From CAVXFB01 sp963760935 (lineage in GTDB: Bacteria; Planctomycetota; Planctomycetia; Pirellulales; Thermoguttaceae): a stretch of 64,000 bases of DNA. Each line of letters opens with the position of its first letter. The first letter of the stretch is position 1. The stretch spans positions 434,001-498,000 of the forward strand of contig CAVXFB010000006.1 in the NCBI GenBank assembly GCA_963760935.1, read 5' to 3'. Shown piece by piece: positions 27,879 to 35,538 of this stretch. Position numbers and translations under genes: made by a program. Under the pieces are notes generated by a model. It was given only the letters and a program-made list of their open reading frames with translations, searched no databases and was not told the DNA's origin.

Positions 27879-28475
27879 ATGTGCCGCGAACTGCGTCCTC
27901 ACGACCGATGCTTTCAGGCATTGTTGATTGCATCGACCGTCTGGCTGTCGTGGTTCGTGATGCTGGCGTTGCACGAATGCGGGCATGTATTTAATGGCTG
28001 GCTTGCCGGGGCACAGCTCGATCGCGTCGATTTCCCGCTCTGGAGATTCTCCCGTACTGATTTTGCGTTCAACCCACACCCGTTGTTTGTAGCATGGGGT
28101 GGCGGTTTATGGGGATGTCTTATTCCGCTGGCCATTTGGTGGGCTGCCAAATTTCTCACTCCCCGTTATGCATATCTGGCGGCGTGGCTGGCCGGTTTCT
28201 GTCTGATTGCCAACGGCGGGTACTTGGGCGGAGGTGCAATCCTTGCTGGCGGAGCCGACGATGCGGGCGTAATCCGGCAGAACGGCGGCCCTGCCTGGCT
28301 GTTGGTGGCCTTCGGGATGGTGGCAATTACGTCGGGGCTATTCGCGTGGAACGGCCTTGGGCCACGTTTTGGCCTGGGCACGAGCCGGGGAAAAGTCGAT
28401 CGCGCGGCAGCAGTCGGCATGGCGATCGTCCTGCTGATCGTCGTTTGCACACTGGCCCTGCTCGAACGCCGCTAA
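27879..28475 (+). CDS. Membrane protein with an HExxH motif (M50-like)
   Basis: A 198-residue protein with about five membrane helices. The first helix runs into LALHECGHVFNGWLAG, an HExxH zinc-protease motif inside the membrane as in site-2 protease-like (M50) proteins. A second possible ligand motif, NGGYLGGGA, lies in helix 3. A very short M50 relative or a non-peptidase homologue are both possible. The ATG at 27879 is preferred; another in-frame ATG lies at 27846. The neighbours give no functional hint. Confidence 0.6.
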   Translation: MCRELRPHDRCFQALLIASTVWLSWFVMLALHECGHVFNGWLAGAQLDRVDFPLWRFSRTDFAFNPHPLFVAWGGGLWGCLIPLAIWWAAKFLTPRYAYLAAWLAGFCLIANGGYLGGGAILAGGADDAGVIRQNGGPAWLLVAFGMVAITSGLFAWNGLGPRFGLGTSRGKVDRAAAVGMAIVLLIVVCTLALLERR

Positions 28476-28505
28476 CGTGGATTGGCGAAGCCCGCTGATC
28501 ACAGT

Positions 28506-28676
28506 TCAGGGCTCTTTGATCCGTGCCAATTCTGTCTCTGCGGAAGCGAGTTGTTGTTCGATGGACTTCAATTCGCCGGGATCATCCATCTGCTTCTTGG
28601 CCCCGGCCAGTTGCAGCCGCAGTGCCTGAATCCGCTGTTGGAGCACGTGCGTTTTCTTCTTTGCTTTCTTGTCCAT
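28506..28676 (-). CDS. Small charged coiled-coil protein (56 residues)
   Basis: A 57-codon frame on the minus strand encodes a lysine-rich start (MDKKAKKKTHVLQQRIQ), then a continuous heptad-like helix (LRLQLAGAKKQMDDPGELKS) ending in LARIKEP and TGA at 28506-28508. The helical pattern, the clean start and stop, and resemblance to small Lys-start coiled-coil proteins I associate with planctomycetes argue that it is real. The function is unknown. It lies in the same direction as the CCA-adding enzyme gene, 123 bp downstream of it. Confidence 0.65.
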   Translation of the reverse strand: MDKKAKKKTHVLQQRIQALRLQLAGAKKQMDDPGELKSIEQQLASAETELARIKEP

Positions 28677-28799
28677 GGGAATACCTGTTGGGCCAATTCG
28701 GTTTCGCCCAGCGCAAAGGCCCGGGCAAAATAGTGATCGTGTAAGAAAAGTGCTTCATCGAATGGCAATCGGCACGCGCGCCGGGGCCACACAACGATT

Positions 28800-30134
28800 C
28801 TATCGCGACGTGTCCTTCTCTCCTCTCTCCTCTCTCCTCTCTCTCCACTCCTCTCTCCTCTCTCTCCACTCCTCTCTCCTCTCGACGCTCGCCTTTCTTT
28901 GCAACTCTGATTCGGTCGCCAAGTCCAATGCCTGGTCCTTGGTCGCAATCTCTCCGTCGAGCTGCGCAGCGCGTATCCGCTGTAGCAACGCTTTATAGTG
29001 TGGCCCCGACGGTATGCCGTGGGCCAATAAATCATCGCCCGTCACAAGCGGTGGCGGATCCAACGTTTCAGTCGACTGGCTGAGCAATTTTCGGCAATAA
29101 GCCCCGGCTTCGGCTCCGGCCGGCGAGGTGGCTTCCGTGAGGGCCAAGAGATCATCGATGCCATCGGAAACCAGCAGTGGCTGGATCGCCGACCAGCGCA
29201 TCGACCGGGCTCCAAGCAGCGCGGCATGGTGTCCCACAAGCCAACAGGTTTGTTCCGTTTCCTTGTTCGATAATCGCCAACGTTGGCACACCGCTGCCGC
29301 CTGTGAGGCATCGACAAACCGATGCAACAGTGTTGCCAATGCCAAGGGAAAGCCGCACTCGCTGCCCAGCCGCGTCAACGCCTGCAATGCATCGTCGCGT
29401 TGCTGTTTCCTGTCGGCGTCGCAAAGTGTGATTTCCGGCAGCACTTCCGCGGCCAATCCGGTTTCTATCATCAGACGCACCCCGGTCTCGCGCGTGGCAT
29501 CGCACAGCATGCGCCGCATTTCCATGGCGATCCGCTCGGGGCTAACCACATGGATTTCGCCTGCCATCTCGGCGATGGCGGCCCGAGTATCATCGTCGAG
29601 CAGGAGGTTGAAGGCGGCAGCAAAGCGCACAGCGCGAAGCATCCGCAGTTTGTCTTCGGCAAAACGCTCGCGAGGTGAGCCGATAGCGCGGAGACGCCGA
29701 TCGATCATGTCCTGCCGACCGCCGACGAAGTCGAGCACGCGCTGATCGACCGGGTCGAAGAACAGCCCGTTGATGGTGAAGTCGCGGCGCCGCGCGTCTT
29801 CTTCGGCAGAACTGAACGTGACGCTGTCGGGATGCCGTCCATCGCTATAGGGGGCGTCACGGCGAAAAGTTGTCACTTCGACGGTGCCCGCTGGTTTTGG
29901 GCCAATCACCGCGATCACGCCGAAGGCCGCGCCGATGGCCAGCGTTCGACGGCGGCCGAACAAATCGCGGACCTGATCGGGCAATGCGCTGGATGCCACG
30001 TCGTAGTCCTTCGGCGTGCGGCCGAGCAACTCGTCGCGTACGCAGCCGCCGGCCCAATAGGCCTCGAAGCCCGCGCCGCGCAGTCGGCGGACCACCTCTA
30101 GGGCAAAACGGCGTTGTTCTTCTGGTGTGGGCAT
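28800..30134 (-). CDS. cca: CCA tRNA nucleotidyltransferase / poly(A) polymerase family
   Basis: A 444-residue class II nucleotidyltransferase. The head domain shows AYWAGGCVRDELLGRTPKDYDVAS, with the catalytic DxD in DYD, then RRDFTINGLFFDP, FVGGRQDMIDRRLRAIG and RFAEDKLRMLRAVRFAA. Helical neck and body domains follow. It repairs or adds the 3'-CCA of tRNAs. The ATG at 30134 fits the family start. The last 30 residues or so (repeats of EEWRERR) come from a simple CTCTC-rich repeat at 28815-28880 and are unlike any part of the enzyme family, so the original stop was probably lost. Confidence 0.9.
   Translation of the reverse strand: MPTPEEQRRFALEVVRRLRGAGFEAYWAGGCVRDELLGRTPKDYDVASSALPDQVRDLFGRRRTLAIGAAFGVIAVIGPKPAGTVEVTTFRRDAPYSDGRHPDSVTFSSAEEDARRRDFTINGLFFDPVDQRVLDFVGGRQDMIDRRLRAIGSPRERFAEDKLRMLRAVRFAAAFNLLLDDDTRAAIAEMAGEIHVVSPERIAMEMRRMLCDATRETGVRLMIETGLAAEVLPEITLCDADRKQQRDDALQALTRLGSECGFPLALATLLHRFVDASQAAAVCQRWRLSNKETEQTCWLVGHHAALLGARSMRWSAIQPLLVSDGIDDLLALTEATSPAGAEAGAYCRKLLSQSTETLDPPPLVTGDDLLAHGIPSGPHYKALLQRIRAAQLDGEIATKDQALDLATESELQRKASVERREEWRERREEWRERREERGEKDTSR
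28815..28880. repeat. CT-rich simple repeat at the 3' end of the cca gene
   Basis: Imperfect repeats of CTCTCTCCTCTCTC separated by CCACT run for about 65 bases. On the minus strand they encode the repeated EEWRERR tail of the CCA-adding enzyme. Similar purine/pyrimidine runs appear in imuB and dnaE2. Confidence 0.85.
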
Positions 30135-30427
30135 TTGCAGGCGGTGACTCTTTGCCGCGTCCGAGTTGGTTGCGTGCGTCGGATCGGCTTGCGCGATTAT
30201 AGCTGCCCAGAAATTGGGCGACAATTTGCCTTAGAACAAAGGTGGGGTCGGCAGTCGCAAGCCACCGTTCTGGGGGTATCTGCGTGGTTCGCGTCTCGCA
30301 AAGTTTTGTGCTTGGCTTTTCCACATCAACGGATTAGGCTATATAGGAGAAGAAGGCGAAATTTCGGCGCAAGAACCGGGCGTCCCGGCTGCCCGTCTGT
30401 CATTTACGCGATCGCGGAGGTGTGACC

Positions 30428-31210
30428 ATGACTGTGAACATGCCCAACTGGTTGTGGCGGGGATCTATATCGGCGTTTGCCTTGCTGCTGCTCTGCACCA
30501 CGGTATGGGCCGCAGGCGCCCGTCGGACAGTTAAGGGCGCCCCGTACAATCCGGCCGACGCGACGGTCGAGATGTTTGCCGCGATCGAAAAGGGGGACAT
30601 TAGCGTGAAACTGATCCCCGACGACTCGCGATCGGCTCACGTGTTGATCGAAAATAAGACCGACAAGCCGCTGAACGTGAAACTGCCAGAAGCATTCGCC
30701 GGCGTGCCCGCCTTGGCCCAACAAAATGGCCGCACAACCGGAAACAACAGCAACAACAATTCAAATCAGAGCACGGGAGGCGGCATGGGCATGGGCGGCA
30801 TGGGCGGCGGCATGGGCATGTTCAATGTGCCACCCGAGCGCGTCGGCAAACTTGACGTTGCTACGGTCTGCTTGGAACACGGCAAACGAGAACCTAACGC
30901 CCGCATCCCCTACGATATCAAACCGCTCGACAGCTTAACAAGCAAACCGGGCGTGCGTGAACTGTGCGAAATGCTCGGCAACGGCCAATTGAACCAGCGC
31001 GCTGCCCAGGCGGCAGCCTGGCATCTCAACAATGGCATGAGTTGGCAAGAGTTGGCCGCCAAAACGATCCATCGGGCAAATGGCGCCCGGACGCCATACT
31101 TCAGCGCGGCCGAGCTTCAAGCTGCGATGCGCATCGCCGACACGGCCGTCCGGGCTGCTGAAGAAAAGAAGCAGAAACAGGACACCGGGACTTCGCGGAG
31201 CGAGAAGTAG
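30428..31210 (+). CDS. Secreted planctomycete protein with Gly/Met-rich linker
   Basis: A 260-residue protein with a signal peptide (ISAFALLLLCTTVWAAGA). A conserved N-terminal module is followed by a low-complexity linker rich in Asn, Gly and Met at about residues 105-140. A C-terminal helical module contains ERVGKLDVATVCLEHGKREPN and NQRAAQAAAWHLNNGMSWQELAAK. I recall closely similar proteins only from planctomycetes, with no known function. The SD-like GGAGG at 30416-30420 favours ATG 30428 over GTG 30422. It stands alone, with a gap of nearly 300 bp upstream. Confidence 0.75.
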   Translation: MTVNMPNWLWRGSISAFALLLLCTTVWAAGARRTVKGAPYNPADATVEMFAAIEKGDISVKLIPDDSRSAHVLIENKTDKPLNVKLPEAFAGVPALAQQNGRTTGNNSNNNSNQSTGGGMGMGGMGGGMGMFNVPPERVGKLDVATVCLEHGKREPNARIPYDIKPLDSLTSKPGVRELCEMLGNGQLNQRAAQAAAWHLNNGMSWQELAAKTIHRANGARTPYFSAAELQAAMRIADTAVRAAEEKKQKQDTGTSRSEK

Positions 31211-31254
31211 CCTGCCGTCGCGTCGGCCTGTCTTCCCGAGCCGTCGTCCAGAGC

Positions 31255-32487
31255 TTAGGGAACCAGGACCGCCTCTTGGCGTTCGTCGAGTTGCTCGCGC
31301 TGCCGGCGTAACGCCTGCTGATATTTCAGCCGCTCGCTGTTCCACCGTTGCGATTGGCCACGTAGGCGGCTTTCTTCTTCGCGCAGTTGCTGTTCCCGGG
31401 CAACCAGTCGAGACGCCTGCTCCTGGCATTCGCTGCGGCAATCGGCAACCCATTGTTCAAATTGGCGTTTGCGGGCTGCCAGTGCCTCATGGCCCTTCGA
31501 CAATTCGTTGCGGATCGCTTCCAGTTCTTGTTTCTGCTCGGCCAACTCGGCATTGGCGTGGCGATACTGTTCGGCAAGCTTCGTGCGAATACGGCCGAGC
31601 GATCGTGTCAGGGCGGCGGGCGGCGCCGCGCCGGAAAGTTGTGCCCAGAGTTCCTCGGTGGCCAAACGGATTTCCAAGGTTTCTCGATGCATGTGCCCCA
31701 GTTCGCCGCGAAGTTGCTTAAGCGCGGCGCGGCACTGGTCGACGTGATCTGCACGCCGTTGCACCGCGCGGCGCTCTTGCTCCAACTCGGCCATGGCCTC
31801 GCGATGTTCAGTCGCCATTTGGTCGCGTACGGTGGCCGTTTCATCGGCAAACGCCTGACGCTCGTTCGACAAGGCCTGCTCAAGCCGCTGTAGTTCGGCC
31901 TGGGCATCTGCCAGTCGAGCGTCGGCATCGTCAATCTGCTGCTTGCGACTTGCGAGGTGGGCCGACAGTCGTTCGAACTCCTCTTTCTGCTGTGCGATGG
32001 ACGACGGCAGCTCGTCTTGTTGTGTGACCCGGTTGTTCGTGCGTTGAGTCTTTGCCGCAGCAGTCTCATCGATCGCGCTGGCTTGTGGCGTTCTCGTTAC
32101 ACTTTGGGTGGCCGCTGATAGTCGTCGCTCCAAGTCCTGTTCTTGCCGTGCCAGTTTTTGTTCGCGTGTAGCCAAGTCCGCCTCACGTTCCTCGTGCCAA
32201 AGCCGAGCCGCTCGTTCCTCCGATTCCATCCTGGCGATGCGAGCGTTCAGCTCTGCTTCGCGATGGTCCAATTGGCTCTGACGGTCGCGAAGCTGAGCCG
32301 CAAGTTGGCTGGCTTGGAGACGAAACTGTTCGGACGGCGGATCGTCGGCGGATCGTGCCACTGGCGACATCACGGCCGCTGGCGGTGACTCGACAGATGC
32401 CAATTCGTGAGCAGCATCGACCCGCTTGGCGGAACCAATCTGCGCGGCGCAGTTGGGATGGCGTCTGGCCCGTTGCCGTCGTCGCAT
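31255..32487 (-). CDS. Long coiled-coil protein
   Basis: A 410-residue protein that is almost entirely charged helix from about residue 50 on, with Glu/Gln/Arg/Ala heptads such as LAAQLRDRQSQLDHREAEL. Short breaks come near 135-160 and 285 (LSGAAPPAA). The first 50 residues are basic and then Pro/Ala-rich, without a membrane segment. This is typical of structural or scaffold coiled coils; no enzyme domain is present. The start is uncertain because several in-frame Met codons lie within the N-terminal part. Confidence 0.7.
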   Translation of the reverse strand: MRRRQRARRHPNCAAQIGSAKRVDAAHELASVESPPAAVMSPVARSADDPPSEQFRLQASQLAAQLRDRQSQLDHREAELNARIARMESEERAARLWHEEREADLATREQKLARQEQDLERRLSAATQSVTRTPQASAIDETAAAKTQRTNNRVTQQDELPSSIAQQKEEFERLSAHLASRKQQIDDADARLADAQAELQRLEQALSNERQAFADETATVRDQMATEHREAMAELEQERRAVQRRADHVDQCRAALKQLRGELGHMHRETLEIRLATEELWAQLSGAAPPAALTRSLGRIRTKLAEQYRHANAELAEQKQELEAIRNELSKGHEALAARKRQFEQWVADCRSECQEQASRLVAREQQLREEESRLRGQSQRWNSERLKYQQALRRQREQLDERQEAVLVP

Positions 32488-32762
32488 GATGAGCAGCCGA
32501 TTCAGATTTCGCCATTTTTCACTGAGAGCGACGGGAGTCCTGATCGCCTACAAAAGTTTGGCGAGCTTGCGTTACGCCGACTCGGTTCCTCAGGAATCGT
32601 TAGACTCTGCGGAATCGGCAAAGATTGCCCATCTTCTAGATCGGTAGGCGAGGCCCCGAAGTTAACTCAAATCGGTGCCTAATGGGCAGCGAACGCAAAC
32701 AGTCGGCGCGCGGCTGGCCGACGTGCGTTAAAGGCGGGGGATTGCGAGATTTATATAAGCTG

Positions 32763-33089
32763 CTATGCCTTCGCTTGGTCGATGGCGTCCTGTAAGCGTT
32801 TCTTTGGTTGCACACCCACAAATCGATCGACCACTTCGCCATTCTTGAAAATCATCAGGGTGGGAATGCTGCTAACGCCGTAGGTCGCTGCCGTATTGGG
32901 GCTCTCGTCGATGTTGATCTTGGCCACTTTGATCGCGTTCTGGTTCTCGGTCGCCAATTCCTCGACGATTGGGGCAATCATTCTGCATGGTCCGCACCAA
33001 GGCGCCCAGAAATCGAGCAGGACCGGCTCGGCCGATTTCAAGACCTCGGCTTCAAAATCGCTATCAGACAGTTCCGTGACGTTATGCAT
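32763..33089 (-). CDS. trxA: Thioredoxin
   Basis: A 108-residue thioredoxin with FWAPWCGPCRM (active-site Cys32 and Cys35), the cis-Pro segment SIPTLMIFKNG and the usual length. It is a cytoplasmic disulfide reductase. AAGGAG about nine bases upstream selects ATG 33089 over the longer frame to 33143. It is downstream of the kinase gene on the same strand, with 144 bp between them. Confidence 0.96.
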   Translation of the reverse strand: MHNVTELSDSDFEAEVLKSAEPVLLDFWAPWCGPCRMIAPIVEELATENQNAIKVAKINIDESPNTAATYGVSSIPTLMIFKNGEVVDRFVGVQPKKRLQDAIDQAKA

Positions 33090-33233
33090 TGAGAGAATCT
33101 CCTTACAGTGGTGAGCCAAGCGAAGTGCTAACAAAAATAGCACTTTGAGCAGGGAATTATAAGCCCCTGGTTGGAGGCGTCAATTGAATGGGCCGGCCGA
33201 GGGGGTAGTCGTCACATTTCGTGGCGGTACCGA

Positions 33234-34733
33234 TTAGGTGCTGCCGCCAACGGCGTCAGCCTTCGGCTGCGCCAATTGCGCCACGGTCGCCCGAAGCTGC
33301 TTCATCGTGATGGGCATGGGCAGCACGACACGATGACCGGCCGTCTTGGCCTGAGACTTCCATGTTTGTTGGGCCTGATCCAGCAGCAACATCGCCGGCA
33401 CCTTCGCCGTTCTGCGGTCCTCGCCCATCTGATTGAACATTTCCAGTGCGCTCTGTCCGATCTGTTGGGCGTTGAGGATGATGCAGTCCGCGACCGAAGC
33501 GTCCTGCTGAAACCGGCTCAAGGCACTGACCGGATCGGCCGTCACCAGAACGCGATAACCGGCCTGCCGAAAGCCGGCGCGGAAGATGTCCTGCAACTTG
33601 GCGTTAGACTCTACGACCATAATCGATAATCCGTTATCGATCGCGACGGCGGCGCGACCTTGGAGGTCGACGCCGCTGGAGGCGCCGGCTTCGGATGCCG
33701 GAGGGGCGTCGGCCGATAGACGTCGCTGCGCCGTGCGCAAATCGGCGAGCATGGCCGCCGGGTGCTGATAGCGGTTGTCCGCATCCAGCATCATCGCCTT
33801 GTTGACCACAATGGCGACGCTCGCCGGAATCGAACGATCGGCCTTGTGGATCGGGATGACATCGAGGAATCGCTGCTTGCTGAGACGCTGGACGCGGTCG
33901 CGGGCCTCGGCCAAGGGCGGAGTGCCGGTGAGCATGTTGTAGTAGATGCAGCCCAGAAAATAGATGTCGCTGCGGGAGTCGTCTTTTCGCACTCCGGTGG
34001 CGCGCTCGAGGGCCGCATAGTCGACCGTTCGCGTGTTGGGCAACTCGGCCAGGGCATCGTCCGTCAGTGTGTCGTCCATCGAAGCGAGCCCAAAGTCGAC
34101 GATTTTGGCTTCGCCGCGGCTCGAAATCAGAATGTTGCTCATCTTCAGGTCGCGGTGTGCCAAGCTATGCCCAAAGGCATAGGCCATACCGTCCGTGATG
34201 CCAATCATCAGCCGGGTAGCCTCGGTGGGGTCCAGCTTCTTGCGCACCCGGACGAACTCGCGGAGGTTTCGCCCCTCGACAAACTCCATCACCAGAAAGT
34301 GGCATCGCCCCTTGGAGATGACTTCGTACACCGGGACGATATTCGGATGGCGCAGCGTACAGCCCATCCGGCCCTCGCGAACAAACAGGCTCGACTGGAC
34401 CGGATTATCGCTAAACTTGTTTCGCAAGACCTTCAGCGCGACCACACGGCCGGTGTGGCGATGAACGGCTCTATACACACGCGCGAATGTGCCGCGGCCA
34501 ACGAGGTACAGAACCTTATAGTCGCCGAAGAAGAAGCCGGATCGCTCCCCTTTGATCAGGCGCTCCACCTGATAGTTCGTCATGAAGCCGCGGCCGACAA
34601 GAACTTGGACAAAGTCGTCGATGGGAACGCTGCGGCTGCCAAACGAGGCCCAAACCTCTTGCAGTTGCCGCTCGTCTAGTAACCCCAGGTTGAACGCGCG
34701 TTGCGCGATCTCGTCGGCCGATCGCTGTGGCAT
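33234..34733 (-). CDS. Ser/Thr protein kinase with C-terminal degenerate receiver domain
   Basis: A 499-residue protein. After a short helical N-terminal module comes a complete Hanks-type kinase: VGRGTF (79-84), ALKVLR with Lys101, Glu120, HRDLKMSN (Asp195) and DFG at 213-215. From about residue 395 a CheY-like fold starts at LSIMVVESNAKLQDIFRAGF, but the phospho-acceptor Asp is replaced by Asn in CIILNAQQIG, the acidic pair reads ES, and the conserved Lys is absent. The second domain is therefore probably a protein-interaction pseudo-receiver. The kinase is likely soluble because no membrane segment follows it. The start at 34733 is by fit to the domain; no strong ribosome site is visible. 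Confidence 0.85.
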   Translation of the reverse strand: MPQRSADEIAQRAFNLGLLDERQLQEVWASFGSRSVPIDDFVQVLVGRGFMTNYQVERLIKGERSGFFFGDYKVLYLVGRGTFARVYRAVHRHTGRVVALKVLRNKFSDNPVQSSLFVREGRMGCTLRHPNIVPVYEVISKGRCHFLVMEFVEGRNLREFVRVRKKLDPTEATRLMIGITDGMAYAFGHSLAHRDLKMSNILISSRGEAKIVDFGLASMDDTLTDDALAELPNTRTVDYAALERATGVRKDDSRSDIYFLGCIYYNMLTGTPPLAEARDRVQRLSKQRFLDVIPIHKADRSIPASVAIVVNKAMMLDADNRYQHPAAMLADLRTAQRRLSADAPPASEAGASSGVDLQGRAAVAIDNGLSIMVVESNAKLQDIFRAGFRQAGYRVLVTADPVSALSRFQQDASVADCIILNAQQIGQSALEMFNQMGEDRRTAKVPAMLLLDQAQQTWKSQAKTAGHRVVLPMPITMKQLRATVAQLAQPKADAVGGST

Positions 34734-34975
34734 GCCGATTCTGTTCCCAATCGATACCGCGAAACTGTATGAAATGCGTATGATGCCCGGATTCGGACGT
34801 CGTGGCCGCCCCTCGACTGCCTGCGGCAGACGGCACCCCGCCAAAGATGCGGCCCACAGTCAATAGTAAGCAGGCTGCCAGTCGTTCGCAACCCCTCCGC
34901 CAGCGTGGTATTTGAGGGGGATGTGCTCTTTGCCGCGGCCAGACGGGGCCGGCCGTTCAGCCGTCGGCCTCGGAC

Positions 34976-35251
34976 CTATCCGAGCTTACGGCGAAGCTCA
35001 TCTCGTTCGCGGCGGGTGGCTTCAAGATCAAAGGCCAAGTACTTCATGTCCAGCCGAAGCTGGCTCAACGCGTCTTGTACCAAGAGGAGAATCCGGCGAC
35101 GGCGGCGATTGCTGTCCATCACCCGACTCAGGAAGGGCTCGATCGCCTGGCGCTGTTCGGGCAGCAACGCGTGAATCGCGTCGGCCAAGTCACGCACTTC
35201 GCGGGGAATGTCATCAGTCTCATAATTCCGGACGGGGGCCTGCTCGCTCAT
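34976..35251 (-). CDS. Conserved small hypothetical protein
   Basis: A 91-residue protein with an AGGAG six bases before its ATG. It opens MSEQAPVRNYETDDIPREVRDLADAI and has a basic centre (SNRRRRRILLLVQDALSQL) and a heptad-like C-terminus (FDLEATRRERDELRRKLG). The start and stop are clean and the composition is protein-like. I do not recognise a domain; a small helical or coiled-coil adaptor is the most that can be said. It precedes the kinase gene on the same strand. Confidence 0.65.
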   Translation of the reverse strand: MSEQAPVRNYETDDIPREVRDLADAIHALLPEQRQAIEPFLSRVMDSNRRRRRILLLVQDALSQLRLDMKYLAFDLEATRRERDELRRKLG

Positions 35252-35538
35252 TGGTGTCTCCTGGTGATCTTCGACAGTGACCAGTAGGAAAGCATGCGGT
35301 ATGCCAGACAGGGCTCGTTCGGCAAGAACGCCGTAACGTATTTACACAACATGTGTTACAGCGATTGGTCGAATTGGCGACCGATCCCGGACGGTGAAAA
35401 ATTGCCACGTTTGATCTGGATGCATCTCGCAAATCCTGATACAAGCACCACTTACGTCAAGGTGGCATCGTTCACAGACGGTGTGGCCATTTCGCCACCA
35501 TTGCCGCGATTCGGGTTTCCAGAGCACAACCGGCCGTT

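Noticed and set aside
27652..27933. A minus-strand gene of 93 codons
   Set aside because: It overlaps the start of the membrane HExxH gene and has no recognised motif, signal peptide or ribosome site.
30726..30938. A second frame in the Gly/Met-rich linker of the secreted protein
   Set aside because: The frame follows from repetitive codons in the linker; the main frame has the signal peptide and the conserved modules.
33762..34679. A 305-codon plus-strand frame opposite the kinase
   Set aside because: It is antisense to the intact kinase motifs (HRDLKMSN, DFG), so it is a shadow.
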